NCBI RefSeq assembly: GCF_031877795.1
Contig: NC_133932.1
Span: 39,012,180 to 39,076,179, forward strand
Reading direction: 5' to 3'
DNA from: Strix aluco
Taxonomy: Eukaryota; Chordata; Aves; Strigiformes; Strigidae
Length of the DNA stretch: 64,000 nucleotides
Part shown: positions 41,301 to 64,000 of the stretch, one piece after another
Numbering within the stretch: position 1 is the first letter of the stretch
Layout of the letters: each line of letters opens with the position of its first letter
Made by a program: the position numbers and the translations under genes
The notes under the pieces: model-generated
Told to the model about the DNA's origin: nothing
Databases searched by the model: none
What the model saw: only the letters and a program-made list of their open reading frames with translations

Positions 41301-41518
41301 GGTGACGTTGTTGCCTGCCACGCAACGTAGGTGCAGGGGTCACACCGGGCAGGCACAGGCTGGGTCCAGGCAGCCCTCAGGTGCAGGCAGCACTTGCAGG
41401 GCTGTAGGATCCCTTCCTTGGGGGAAGCCTGTGGTGTGGGCTGGGGGATATCCCTGAGCTGGCCTTCGCCTGGGATGGCCCCAGGTCTGTCCCTGCTCTG
41501 CCTCAGTCTTCACACTTC

Positions 41519-41548
41519 AGTGTGTGTCTGTGTGTGTGTCTGTGTGTG
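41519..41548 (+). repeat. GT-rich microsatellite
   Basis: Alternating TG interrupted by two C bases; short and imperfect. Confidence 0.75.
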
Positions 41549-44500
41549 ATTTATGCTATTCTAGTGAGTGGAAAATCCTCCATGACATGTAGGTCTCCGT
41601 AAGGATGGGTCTCACAAGGATGTCCCTGGTGTCTCACGAAGGGATGCCAGCAGTGTTCAGAGAGTTGCTGGGAACAGCAGTCATTGCTCTCCCTTGTCTC
41701 ACCCATGTCTCAGGCAGGGATGAGGCGCTTCAAGTCCCACAGGAGCCAGCGATCAACATTTGCTTACTGTCCTACTGCAACATGAAGGGGAATGAATTCA
41801 TCAACTGAAGCAGCATTTCTGAGTCTCCAGTCCCAGTTTGTTAGTGACCAGAGGGTGATCTGCACAGCAACTACCAAGAAAAAAAGGAAAAAAAAGATAT
41901 TTATAAATATGAACAAGTGCCCATGCGTACAAGTGGGTGAACAGAAAAAGGAAGCTAGCATAAAGAAGCAGCTCTACTTGTTAATAAAAAATTGTTTTCA
42001 CTACATGGTGCAAGGAGATCCCTAGCTTTGTCTAAAATGACTCTGTGGCCCTCAAATTCAGAAAGGTAGAAAGTGCCAGTGTAGCACACATGCAGTATAT
42101 CTGACGTTACACAGCAGACAGGTTTGCCAGCGATAAAGATCTTGCATTTGACAATGCTTAAACTGGGATGCTCCCAGTTTGCTCTGCCTGCTGCTGGCAG
42201 GGAGGGCAACATCTCTGAGTCCCACTGGTGGAGACAGGGGCTCCACCATGGGGGTCCTCACACCCACCCAACGCAGTGAGACGAGCTCTGTCTCTGTAGC
42301 TGCTGACCTGGGCTTGGTTTTCTCTGTGGAGTCCCATCTCCACCAAACACACCCTTGTGTGTCTGTGTGGGTACATCAGGAAAAGCAGGAGGATGCTCGA
42401 GGACTGGCTGGGACTGTGACAAGAGTCTTCACCCCAGGGGCATGAGGAGCTGAGGAGGAAGAGAAGCTACTACTTTTGGAAGGGAAGGAAGGCTTGAAGC
42501 TATCCCATGCCTTGGGGATACCTGTGGGGTTTTGCCTGTTTTTGCAAGCAGGCAGCACATCTGGCCTCCTCCTGACTGGCTTCCCAGTCCCTTAACGGCT
42601 TCTGAGCTTGTTGAACATTTTAAAGAATTTGAGAGAGAAACTGTTAAATCAGTCATACCAACTTCTGACAAGTTTTGTGCAAATTTGCAGCTGGGAGGAA
42701 GAAAGAGATCTGTATGACTGTTCCTATTGAAGGAAAAGCAGGGAGGTTTCAGGCTTTGGTTTGCCATCAGTGGATCGACCTCTGGGCTGTCCAGCTGACT
42801 GATGCTTGTCTTGCCTCCTGCCCAGCCAAATGCCATGGGCAGGGGACATGAGGGGCAGCCAGAGGAGGGGAAGGTGGGTATTTAGGGATACAGAGGGGTG
42901 GAGAGAGCAAAGGTCTTGATAGGCAACAAAAAGGTCTTGAGAGGTGGAGAGAATCTAGTGGTATTACAGAGGAGGCAAAAGCAGGGATTACTGTGGGGTG
43001 GGTGGACGTGGTGACGCAGAGCTACGGAGGGGCAGGGACACAGATCTTGACCACGGCCTCCCACTGACACGGCCATGCCTTAATCCTGCCACAAGGAGAA
43101 GCAGGAGGAGGAGGTGAAGGAAACCTTAAATAGGTGACCATCTTTCCCTTCACTCTCGCTGCAGCCACAGTGTGATGAAGTAATTTGTTTCCGGAGAAGC
43201 TTACCTTCCGTTTTCCTACTGGCTTTAAGTATTTCTTAAAATTATGCTATCTAACAGGTATCTGCACATGGCTGTAAGTGTCTAGCACTGGGTACCTGTA
43301 CAGAAATATTTGTATGTGACAGTTATATTCTTGCCTTGAGGTCTGTAAGTTGTGTGTAAGTTAGTCCTAGTAAAAGTGCTAGTAAATGGAAGGTTGATAA
43401 ATTTCTAAATAAATGTTTTTCTTTCTGCCATTGGTGAGTGATGCAAAATAATTTGTAGGGAAAAGGTTCGTTTTCACTGTTGTTGTCCAATTATAGCTTC
43501 AGTCACAGAGGGGAATAGTCTAGCCAGGTAGTTGGAGATGTGGATAATAAATATACTGCTCCACAGATCTCTCTGGATCAGAAACAACTCTGCAGTGACA
43601 TCTTACTACTAATACTTTAATGTATTAAATATATCAAATATTTCACTTTTAGATATATCAAAGCATGAGAAAGCCTGAGGCTGTGATTTTCAGGGCATCC
43701 CGTAGCATGAGGAGCCAACAGCACTAACACACATCACAGCCACGCAGTTTGGGGAGCCAGGGCCAGCACCCACCAGAGACCTGGGCAGATGTGTGGATGC
43801 TCTGACCATGATCCTGGATGCCTGAGAGTCCCCCTCTCTGCTGGGGGAGCTGCATCTCCCCAGTAACCTCTCCTCAAAAAGCCATGAGTGTGATGGGGAC
43901 CATAACCGTGTTTGCATTACCCACTTCTGGTGGTTGATGCAGGAACTGTTTCGGTGGTTATTTATTTTTTTAAAATGGAAGATGTAGGCAAAATTTTGAC
44001 ATATGCTGCCATCTGCTGTGGACTTTATATTATCATAAGCATTTCAAATTAATTTCTGATAGAGGTAATGTTGCTGAGGGTAAGGATGCCCAAATAAATG
44101 ATATATGGCAGTCACTCTAGTTGTAAAAAAAGATCTAAAACTCCCTTCTATTTGACTCTCTGTGCAAAACATAGTTCAAAGAGTGGGAAATCTGTAGAAA
44201 AGAATTATAATTTACTGGTGATTTTAATTTTAAGTGCAAATGATTTCCCCCTCAAGCACTTTATGCTGTGGTGCTTTAAGACAGTCTTATTCTTTACTCT
44301 TCCCTTCCCATTTTCCACTCCCTCCCTTTCTCACTGGCAAGGTTCAGGGGACCATATTTATTTTAAAATAACACCTCAGAGAAGAAGGCTTCATTCCCAC
44401 TACTGCCCTTGGGAGCCACTTTAATTCAACAAGAATTAAGCAAATCCTTTCTCAGGAAAGCCACAGGTGGTCACTCAGCAGTCCTGGCTATGGGGACACA

Positions 44501-47500
44501 CCGATACATGCTGGTAGCTCACACCAGAGGTCTAACGTGGGTGCCCGAGGCGAGGCCAGGCTCCTAGCTCAGCTGGCACTTGTGTGCCTGCAATTACCTT
44601 GTGTAAACTCACTCCAGCATTAGGACTTTGGGGATCATTAATTTTTTTCCTCTTGACTGTTGCACTTTTCACATTTGTATTGCTCAGACTGGCAGCTACC
44701 AAGGTGCTCTTCAGGAAAACAAATCAGTTATGGAGTCAATTTTCTTTTCATCAGGAAAAAATGGTCTGACCGTTTTGTACCATCCAGAGGCTGCATTTTC
44801 ACCTCTCCCCTGCCAAATTTTGAAGCAAACTGTTCAAAATCCTACCCATCTAACTGGTGCCCATGCTGGGGACACAAGCTGCTGTCTTCTACTGGGGCAG
44901 GAGCTCCGCCAGCAAGAAAACATGTGACAAAAGCAATAAAATAAACTCAGAAGCCTCCGCTTATGTAAAATACATAAAACCAGAGATTAAAGGCAATGAT
45001 CAAGTGTACTCTTTCAGTTCAGATAAGAAACACTTCCCTGTACATTCCCTAAAGTTAAACAGCTGAAGTAAGCTCACTTCTTACAGTGCTTTATGTAATA
45101 TCAGGCTCCTGCTGCCCACAAGTGTGATACTGCTTCTCACAGGGCTATTTGTTGAAGAAAATAAATTTGATCTGCAAATCTTAAAATGGTACTACAGGTG
45201 CAGAGATACTGGAGAGTGTGTACCTTTCAGGGATCAAACTAGGTTTGTCACAACAGCAAGATTTACAGTGCAACACTTAGAATATAAAATTTCAACCTGC
45301 TTTCTTTGGATGTTGAAGACTCAAAAAATTGGATGAGCCAGATCTATTTTTTTTTAAAGTTTAATGTGCAGTTCTTGTATTCTCATTTACAGACTTATAT
45401 GAATTTTGCCAGTGAGACAGCCTCTATGAGCAGAGCTGTGAGGCATCCTCGCCTCTGCGCAGTGATTGCTTCCAGGTGTGGGATGTGTTAGCATGTTAAA
45501 AGCACAGCACCTCTCAGAAAACACTTTGGCTTTCTCAGACACCAAACTTAGGCATTTGTTTTTATGCTTATCTCTATATCTTTACAGTAATTATCTTCTT
45601 ATTCGTACCTCTCAAGTGAAAAAAAAAATAATTTCGGTTTGGCTAAAGGAGAGTTTACCCATGTGATGTTTTTGATATTGAGTAAAAGTCACATCTGGTT
45701 TATCCAAACTTACCAGCTTTGTCTCAATTTCTAGACTTAACTGTCATGATGACAGGAACAGGTGATGAAGGGCAAAGGAATTTTTCTTCACATGCTGACC
45801 ATTTCTTGCAAAGTTATACATGTTGGTGCAAGTTTTCTCCACAGGCTGTGCATATAAGCAGGTTGTATTTCTAAGGGATACTATGGCTGTAACATAATCC
45901 TATGTTAAAGCAACCATTTTAACCAGTGAGCTGAGTTCACAAACTAGAAACTGTTTCATCAACCTCTTTAATAATGTAGCAGATACACACTCCTCTACTA
46001 TAAAGATCTTAAATACTTCAAAGGTGTTTTCCATGAAACTCCTAATCAGGATCAGCTAAATTAGAGCTATCTTCAGCCCCACCTGGTTTGGCAGGCCTCT
46101 GTACATGCACATGCGGTGTAGCCAATTATTTTCATTGAATAGAGAGAAGAAAATCCAAGGAAAAGGAAAGACTTGGTAGCCTGTCATATAACCTCTTTGA
46201 AAAGTTACTTTTCCGTCTACCAGTTCATTCCAGCTGTAATACTGACTACCAATAGAGACCAGCTCATCAGTCCCACCTCTCTTTGAATAAAACGCAATGC
46301 CCAGCTCTGTACAGAACCACTTCCCACAGCAAAAGCCCTAAACCCCTCTGTATCTTCACCTGGGTAAACACAAAGAAATATGATAATATTGTGATTATAT
46401 TTATTTTAAAACCCCTGGCATGCATGTTCATGGCATAAATTGGGGGAGGAAAATACAGCTTTACAGAGTGACTCCTTTGTATTCTTCCTATACCTAAGAC
46501 ACCACAGCAAGGGGCATAAGAGAAATCAGAAGAATGATTTGCAGGTTCATTGGGCTAGGTCTACCCATAAGTGACCGTCATTGATCTGGGGGTCAATGTG
46601 GCTTCTTTGTGGGAAGAGTTCACTAGCTTTTACATTTTAAATTGGATTTCTCTTTAATATAAAGGCAGACCACAATGGATACTTACTGTACAGTCTTTTT
46701 ATGGAAATAGAATAAGTTCAAAAGGAATTTGCATGGGTCCTTTTTGAATTATGAAATAACAACTCCATGAGCTCAGAGAGCATCCCCCTCATCTCCGGAC
46801 TGCTGATAATACTAAAACATGAGCCATGTTGGGGCTGTGAAAGTGTTATGATAACAAACAGTGAACATTAAAACTCTTCTGAAAATGTCTTAGTTACACA
46901 AGGGTTCAGCATAATTTGTTTTAATTCTGTCATGGTTCTGTCAAGTTGAAATTTCCCATTTCATTCCAGTTTTTGTGTCAGCTTTGCAATAATATTTCAC
47001 TCTTCTTTTTAACAGCATGCTGGTTTTGGAAGTGCTGTTTCCATTGCACTGCATTTTCTTCAACCAGGGTAAAAGATATTGTGCCGTGTTCTATAACATC
47101 AAAGTTTGTATCTACAGAACAACATGGAGGTTGACAGTTCATGTGGTTTTGCTGTTCTCTCTTGATTTGGACACGACTCATTGCTGTCAGAATGCAGTTC
47201 CAGTTCACTGATGATTTCTTGCAGCAGTGGTAGATGACAGTAGTGATGCAGATACTGATTTAGAAGCATACAGACTGCATCCAAAACCACATTTCAAGAA
47301 GATGAGCAGCACTTGATCAGATGATAAGACCAATTTTGACTGATAATGAAAAGCTCTGACAATATTATCCATTATTCAGCCTACTGACCCTGTCAATCAA
47401 TTCTAAAATTGACAACTTTCATCCCAGGAATTTTACAAAGGGCAAGTGCAAAACGATCAGGCATTTTCCAACCTAACAACATGCGGCTGTTATGTTAAGA

Positions 47501-50378
47501 TGGCTTGTAAAACAGGAAACCACAGCAGCACTTCAGATATTTTGTCCCTTGTCTGGCTGTCATCAGTTCGTCCGCACCACTGGTGTCACTAATAGATACA
47601 AAGAGTGCAGGATCTATATTGTCCTGTGCAGAGAAAGGGCAGGAAAACAGGGAAGGTGACTGAGCGTGAATGCCTTGGTGAACTGTACAACATAATGTCA
47701 GCTTGGGAGTATTCAATGGCTGTTGCACTCCATGGTGCATCATAGATAGAGCAATGATTTTGGCTCTCTAGCCTATTGAAAGGCAGTAGAGAAGCTCCTC
47801 TTCCCTTTAAGACTGTTTAGTTATCTCAGAATTTTTCAGTAAAGTTACAACCTGTGTGTTGCTCATTTCAGAGCTATTTACCAGAAGAAAACACCTAGGA
47901 ATTCAATTTTTAGGGACTTTGTTCAGAGCCACATGATAAAAGGTTTGACTTCAGAGATTTTTTTCTAACGAAAGTTGAACATACTTGCCAACTGCTTGCC
48001 AAAATTGCCAACTGTTGCTTCCTGCTTGCTTTATGGCTTCAAAAGAAAGACGGTACTGCATGTGCAACAGACCATGGACCTTATATATAAATATTTTAGG
48101 AGAAAAAGTCTTTATGTAATCTGGTTCTTGGAAGGTAAGTACTAAAATAATAGCTAACAACCTGATCGGAAGTTGTTCTAGTCTTTTACTCATGGTGCCT
48201 GCAATACTTTATTGTGATTGATTGCATCCTGGGTTATCAGTCTTTGCACTTTTTCTACTGTGAAATTTGTAGCTGACAGTAAATACTCATGCCCAGCATC
48301 CAGCATCCAGCTGCCTCTTCCATCCAAAAGAGGCTGAATGTGCAACAGTTTTCATTAAGTATAGTTACCAGTACCCAAAAGAAATGGTAAAAAGTAGTCT
48401 GTGAAGGTGCAAAGCTCAGAGCAGGTATCCAGAAGAGTGTGGTGAGTCCTTCTGTGGGGCTGGAGGGTGATGTGGGTTTTCAGAAGCCCAGCACACTGCC
48501 ACTCTCCTCAGCTCTGCAGTTCTTCTCTCTGGGAAGCAAAACCAGTTATGCATCTATTCAAATGATCATGTTGCCACCTACTGAACTCTGAAAGAGAAAC
48601 ACTTCTTTTTTTCCTAACTGTACTAGGGTCACCAAAGGAAACACAGGGCTGCTGGAGCCAGTCCTGTCAGCTGGAGCTCTTCAGAAAAAGACACCACCTC
48701 TACATAAGAACTGTGGTCCAATACACATTGTGTGCACTGTGAACATCAGCAAATGCCATCAGCCTCTCTCACTGCTTTAGTTCACTGGTTCTCAGTCTTG
48801 CTTGAGGTGAGACAGGAAGCTCATAAAGAAATATAGTTATGGGAGATGAAGGAATATATTAGTAATAGTGGTAGATACTGTATGCATGGGACACATGCAT
48901 ACAGGGAGATAAGTAGGCTTTGAAGGGGTTTATTTTGTTTCCTCTTAGTTGTTCCGTTGCTGGTTTCTTTTTTTCCCCTTGTTTTGCTGGGGTGGGAACC
49001 TTTCATGTCTATTCAGATTTAATAGTTGAAGCATAATATTTCTCAGACAACAATGTGTGTAGGTCACTGGCACTCCCCTTAGTGCTATAAACTTTTTGCT
49101 TCCTCCCTAGTGGGACAGCTGTTCAAAATGGAGGCAGCAGAAATTCTGTTCACAATGTTAGAGAAACATCTTGCTAAATGGCATCAACTAATTTTCACCG
49201 CTTAGTGGAAACCAGTAAAAAACTTTTCTTCGCATTCACAGGAGAGAGCCTTTAGCAAAATGTCTGTATCTTCCTGAAAATCTGGGAGACAGAAGCACTT
49301 TATTCGGGTTTCAAAACTGGAAATGGAAGATCAGAAAACACAAATGCCTCCTCTTTGATCATGCCTTGAATTAGATGATTGTCCCTGTCCGGTGAGCTGT
49401 TATAAAGCTAATTTCCAGAAAGAAAGCTTTTAAGGGCATGTTGATGGCCAAATTCCTTATCTTGCAATTTTGCATCTTTTAGATCAAAATGGATCTCTTT
49501 CCTAATTCCTCTGCTAAGCTTTAGCTAAAAGAGTCAATTTTGTTTGAAGAAAGTATAGAAACTTCTGGAGAGACCAAAAGAACACCAGTCCATGATGAGC
49601 AACAGCAGGTAAGAGCAGATCAGGACAGTTATGACACACTACAGATCTGCCAGGTGCAAACCGTTCCCTTGGTCCCATTTTCAAAAGCACACTAGTTCTA
49701 CTTTCTTCTGGTTTGTTTCAGAGTCCATTAAAAAGTGTCTGTGTTTCTATGCTGCAGTTTAAAACCCTTTCTAAGAGGATAAATTGGTGAATTAAAGTTT
49801 ACATCTGAAGGATGTCCCTGTGAAAAATTATAACATGTTAGCATTTAGCTAAACAAAGATTTAGCTGTACTTTTGATTTAGCTGCACTTTTTTCTCCTTG
49901 ATCACTTCTTTATAATGGAGATCTGTGTTTTCATTGGATATGAACTCTTCATCTGAAATGTCTGGGCTACTGTGTCTGCAAATGACTCACAATGATATAT
50001 ATACTTGGAGGGAAGAAAAAAAAAGTAATATTAGAAGTCTTAAAGACTTAGAAATGTTATCTTGTCTTCTTTAGCTTTGTTGAATAACAGATAAGCATGT
50101 GATAACATAAATCTTCATGTGTAATATAGGTTATGAAAACAGTACGTGTCATACAGTATACAGATAGGGGGCTGAAATGAAATTGCACACATAACCTTAT
50201 TTTGGGCATTTTCTTGTCTGTGAATGCTTGATATTGGCACTTCGGTTTGAGGAGGAAGTCTCATATATTTCACAAAGGAGATGGGGGCAGGAGTGGTTTC
50301 ACCACATGCCATCACGGTGGCACAGGCAGCTGTCAGGGCTGGGGGCTGTATTGCTGGTGCTGGAATAACATCACCGAT

Positions 50379-50402
50379 ATTCATTCAGTCATTCATTCAT
50401 TC
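50379..50402 (+). repeat. TTCA tetranucleotide repeat
   Basis: About five units of ATTC/CATT with one interruption. It is flanked on both sides by copies of the phrase GGTGCTGGAATA, which indicates a small local duplication. Confidence 0.7.
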
Positions 50403-51252
50403 CAGCAAACTGGGTGCTGGAATAGCAGCACCGGCACCACTGTCTGTGAGGAGCAGGATGGGACGTACACTTTGGTGCTTAGGATGGCTTTGCCACAAAG
50501 CTAAGTAGGTGCCTACCTGTGAGCTGAGTGTCTGGACTCCTAGCAGGGCAGGGGAGGATGGTTCACTTGCCTCGTGAATGCACTATCTAGTGCCACTTGG
50601 GGTGTCTTAGTGTATTTGCCTGGCCTCCAGCAGTTGGTCTGGAAGGCCTCAGATCTCTCATAGATCCTCTATCATAGCTACCTGAGCTGTCGCAGGGTAT
50701 CTGCGACATCCCCATGGGGATGGTGAATACAACCCAGGGCTAGCTGCAGATCCTTGCACTTCTGCAGGGACACCTGTGAGACAGGCAGTGAGCCTGGGCT
50801 TTCTAAAATGGCTCTAGATGCTTCTGCTTAGGCAACAGATCCCTGCCTGGAAGTCTTCTTGAAGGACAGTAATTCTGCTCAGCTGACTGAACCCATTATC
50901 TCTCTGGCAGACCTAGAGGGGTGCTGACAGCAGAGGACCTGGTCTCTGGAGACTGGGTCACCCTCAGGTCAGGTGAAGGTGGCTGCAGCATCCCCCCACT
51001 TCCTTGCCTCTGCTCTCCTCTCCTTCCAGCCCAATTTCTTTGGCTCACTCAGCTTCCACTTCCCAGGCTTTTTTATAGCAGCCTCACAGCTTCAGGTGAA
51101 ATCCCCTAGCACTTTTTTCCTTGCCTCCACATCTCCTTACTCAGTTCTTTCACACCTCCATGTTCCCTGCTCTGCACCTCCAGGCTCCCTCCCCAGTCAC
51201 TCCCACCTTCCTCTCCCCTCTCTAGCCCTGCCCCAGTGCTCCCCACATCTTG

Positions 51253-63152
<11,900 letters not shown>

Positions 63153-64000
63153 CTAACAAGAATGAAAGAAAACAGGGTGATGAAAACACACTTGGATATT
63201 AATTTAACACTTCTGACTTCCATTATCGGGCCAGATTTCTGTCTTGCTAATGAAAAGATAACTCCTGTACTCTAGGAACTTTTGAAATACAACCTGGAGG
63301 TTGCTACCTGGTGCTGCTAAACTCATCCATTAGTAATGACTTGTAGGATGAGTCAGCCTTGCTGTCTGTGCTGACTCCTTCCCAGCTCCCTCTACCCAGT
63401 TTATGTTTCGCTCCAGAGCAAGTTTCTGCCTGGCGCCTCAGCCCCTCAGCAGCAAAGCAAGGAGACCCTTGCAAAATAGGGCCGATGCTTCAACCTCCTG
63501 CAAGCTTATCCCTGTTGCAGCTGTGAAGGCACTGCTCTAGCATCAACACATTTGGCACCTAGACCTGGGCAGGTCACACTTTCCAGTCACAACTAAACTC
63601 ATGCTGTGTTTTCTTTTCCTTTGTAGAAGTAGTTTGTGATAGGGGAAAGTTCTTTAATTCTTTGAAAACAAACTTACTTAGAGAAATTAATTACAGGACA
63701 AAATTATGGCGTGTGCTGCTTGAAGCCTCCCCCAGCTTCTAAACTCTTAGCTCACCACCCCAGAGAGGAACTGGTGAAATTTTACTAGAGAAAGGTTTCC
63801 TGGAGCTGCAGGTTCCCTAGTGTTGTAAATATTACAACAATCCTTTCATGAGTGCCAGATCTATTTTATCCCTACATGTAAATAAAATTTAAAGCCATCA
63901 CATCAACAAGATTTTTTACTTCAGCAAACAAGCTGCAGTAGCCGTTTAATTCCATTATAAGTAAAAGGCTCATGAAAAATTAAGCATTTGAATGGTTAAG
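63153..64000 (-). other. TMPRSS3: TMPRSS3 intron 5' of the LDLR-A exon (partial)
   Basis: I looked for the preceding exon, which should encode a hydrophobic membrane helix, and saw none before the window edge. The gene therefore continues to the right. Confidence 0.75.

Larger units (their letters stand above)
38310..51252. other. gene-poor region 3' of TMPRSS3
   Basis: There is no recognised coding exon. Short simple repeats occur at 41519-41548 (GT-rich) and 50379-50402 (TTCA). The TMPRSS3 3' UTR must begin at the right end. A minus-strand AATAAA (plus 49299-49304) is one possible distal poly(A) signal. A minus-strand open frame at 50115-50384 is discussed as a weak exon candidate. Confidence 0.5.

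Overview
The window is vertebrate nuclear DNA, most likely from a bird. It has intron-split genes with GT-AG junctions, long AT-rich noncoding stretches, CR1-type LINE remnants (one young-looking avian copy at 37.5 kb and an older block at 27.3-29.1 kb) and two solo LTRs. The gene order is ABCG1 (+), TFF2 (-), TMPRSS3 (-). This matches the mammalian 21q22.3-type block ABCG1-TFF3-TFF2-TFF1-TMPRSS3, but only one trefoil gene is present. The species cannot be fixed from sequence alone.

Layout. 1-748 is the last intron of ABCG1. 749-977 is its final coding exon. 978 to about 9342 is a probable long 3' UTR with several AATAAA signals and a perfect miR-33 8-mer. 9.3-17.2 kb is intergenic. 17.2-21.2 kb (minus) is a complete four-exon TFF2 with TATA box, signal peptide, two trefoil domains, a tiny terminal exon and a poly(A) signal; the spliced product is 128 residues. 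21.2-51.2 kb is about 30 kb without a recognised gene. It holds an orphan exon-like ORF at 26.8 kb, degraded CR1 LINEs, a roughly 590-bp GAAA/GAGAAA purine tract at 34.1-34.7 kb, a CR1 3' end at 37.5 kb and a solo LTR at 37.9-38.3 kb. 51.3-63.2 kb (minus) carries nine consecutive coding exons of TMPRSS3: LDLR-A, SRCR, and trypsin-like protease with intact His/Asp/Ser. The cytoplasmic and membrane-anchor exons lie beyond the right edge. A second, nearly identical solo LTR sits in a TMPRSS3 intron.

The three genes are not an operon and have unrelated roles: ABCG1 is a sterol/phospholipid exporter, TFF2 a secreted mucosal peptide, and TMPRSS3 a membrane-anchored serine protease needed for hearing in mammals. 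All splice phases given were checked by hand and remain in frame.
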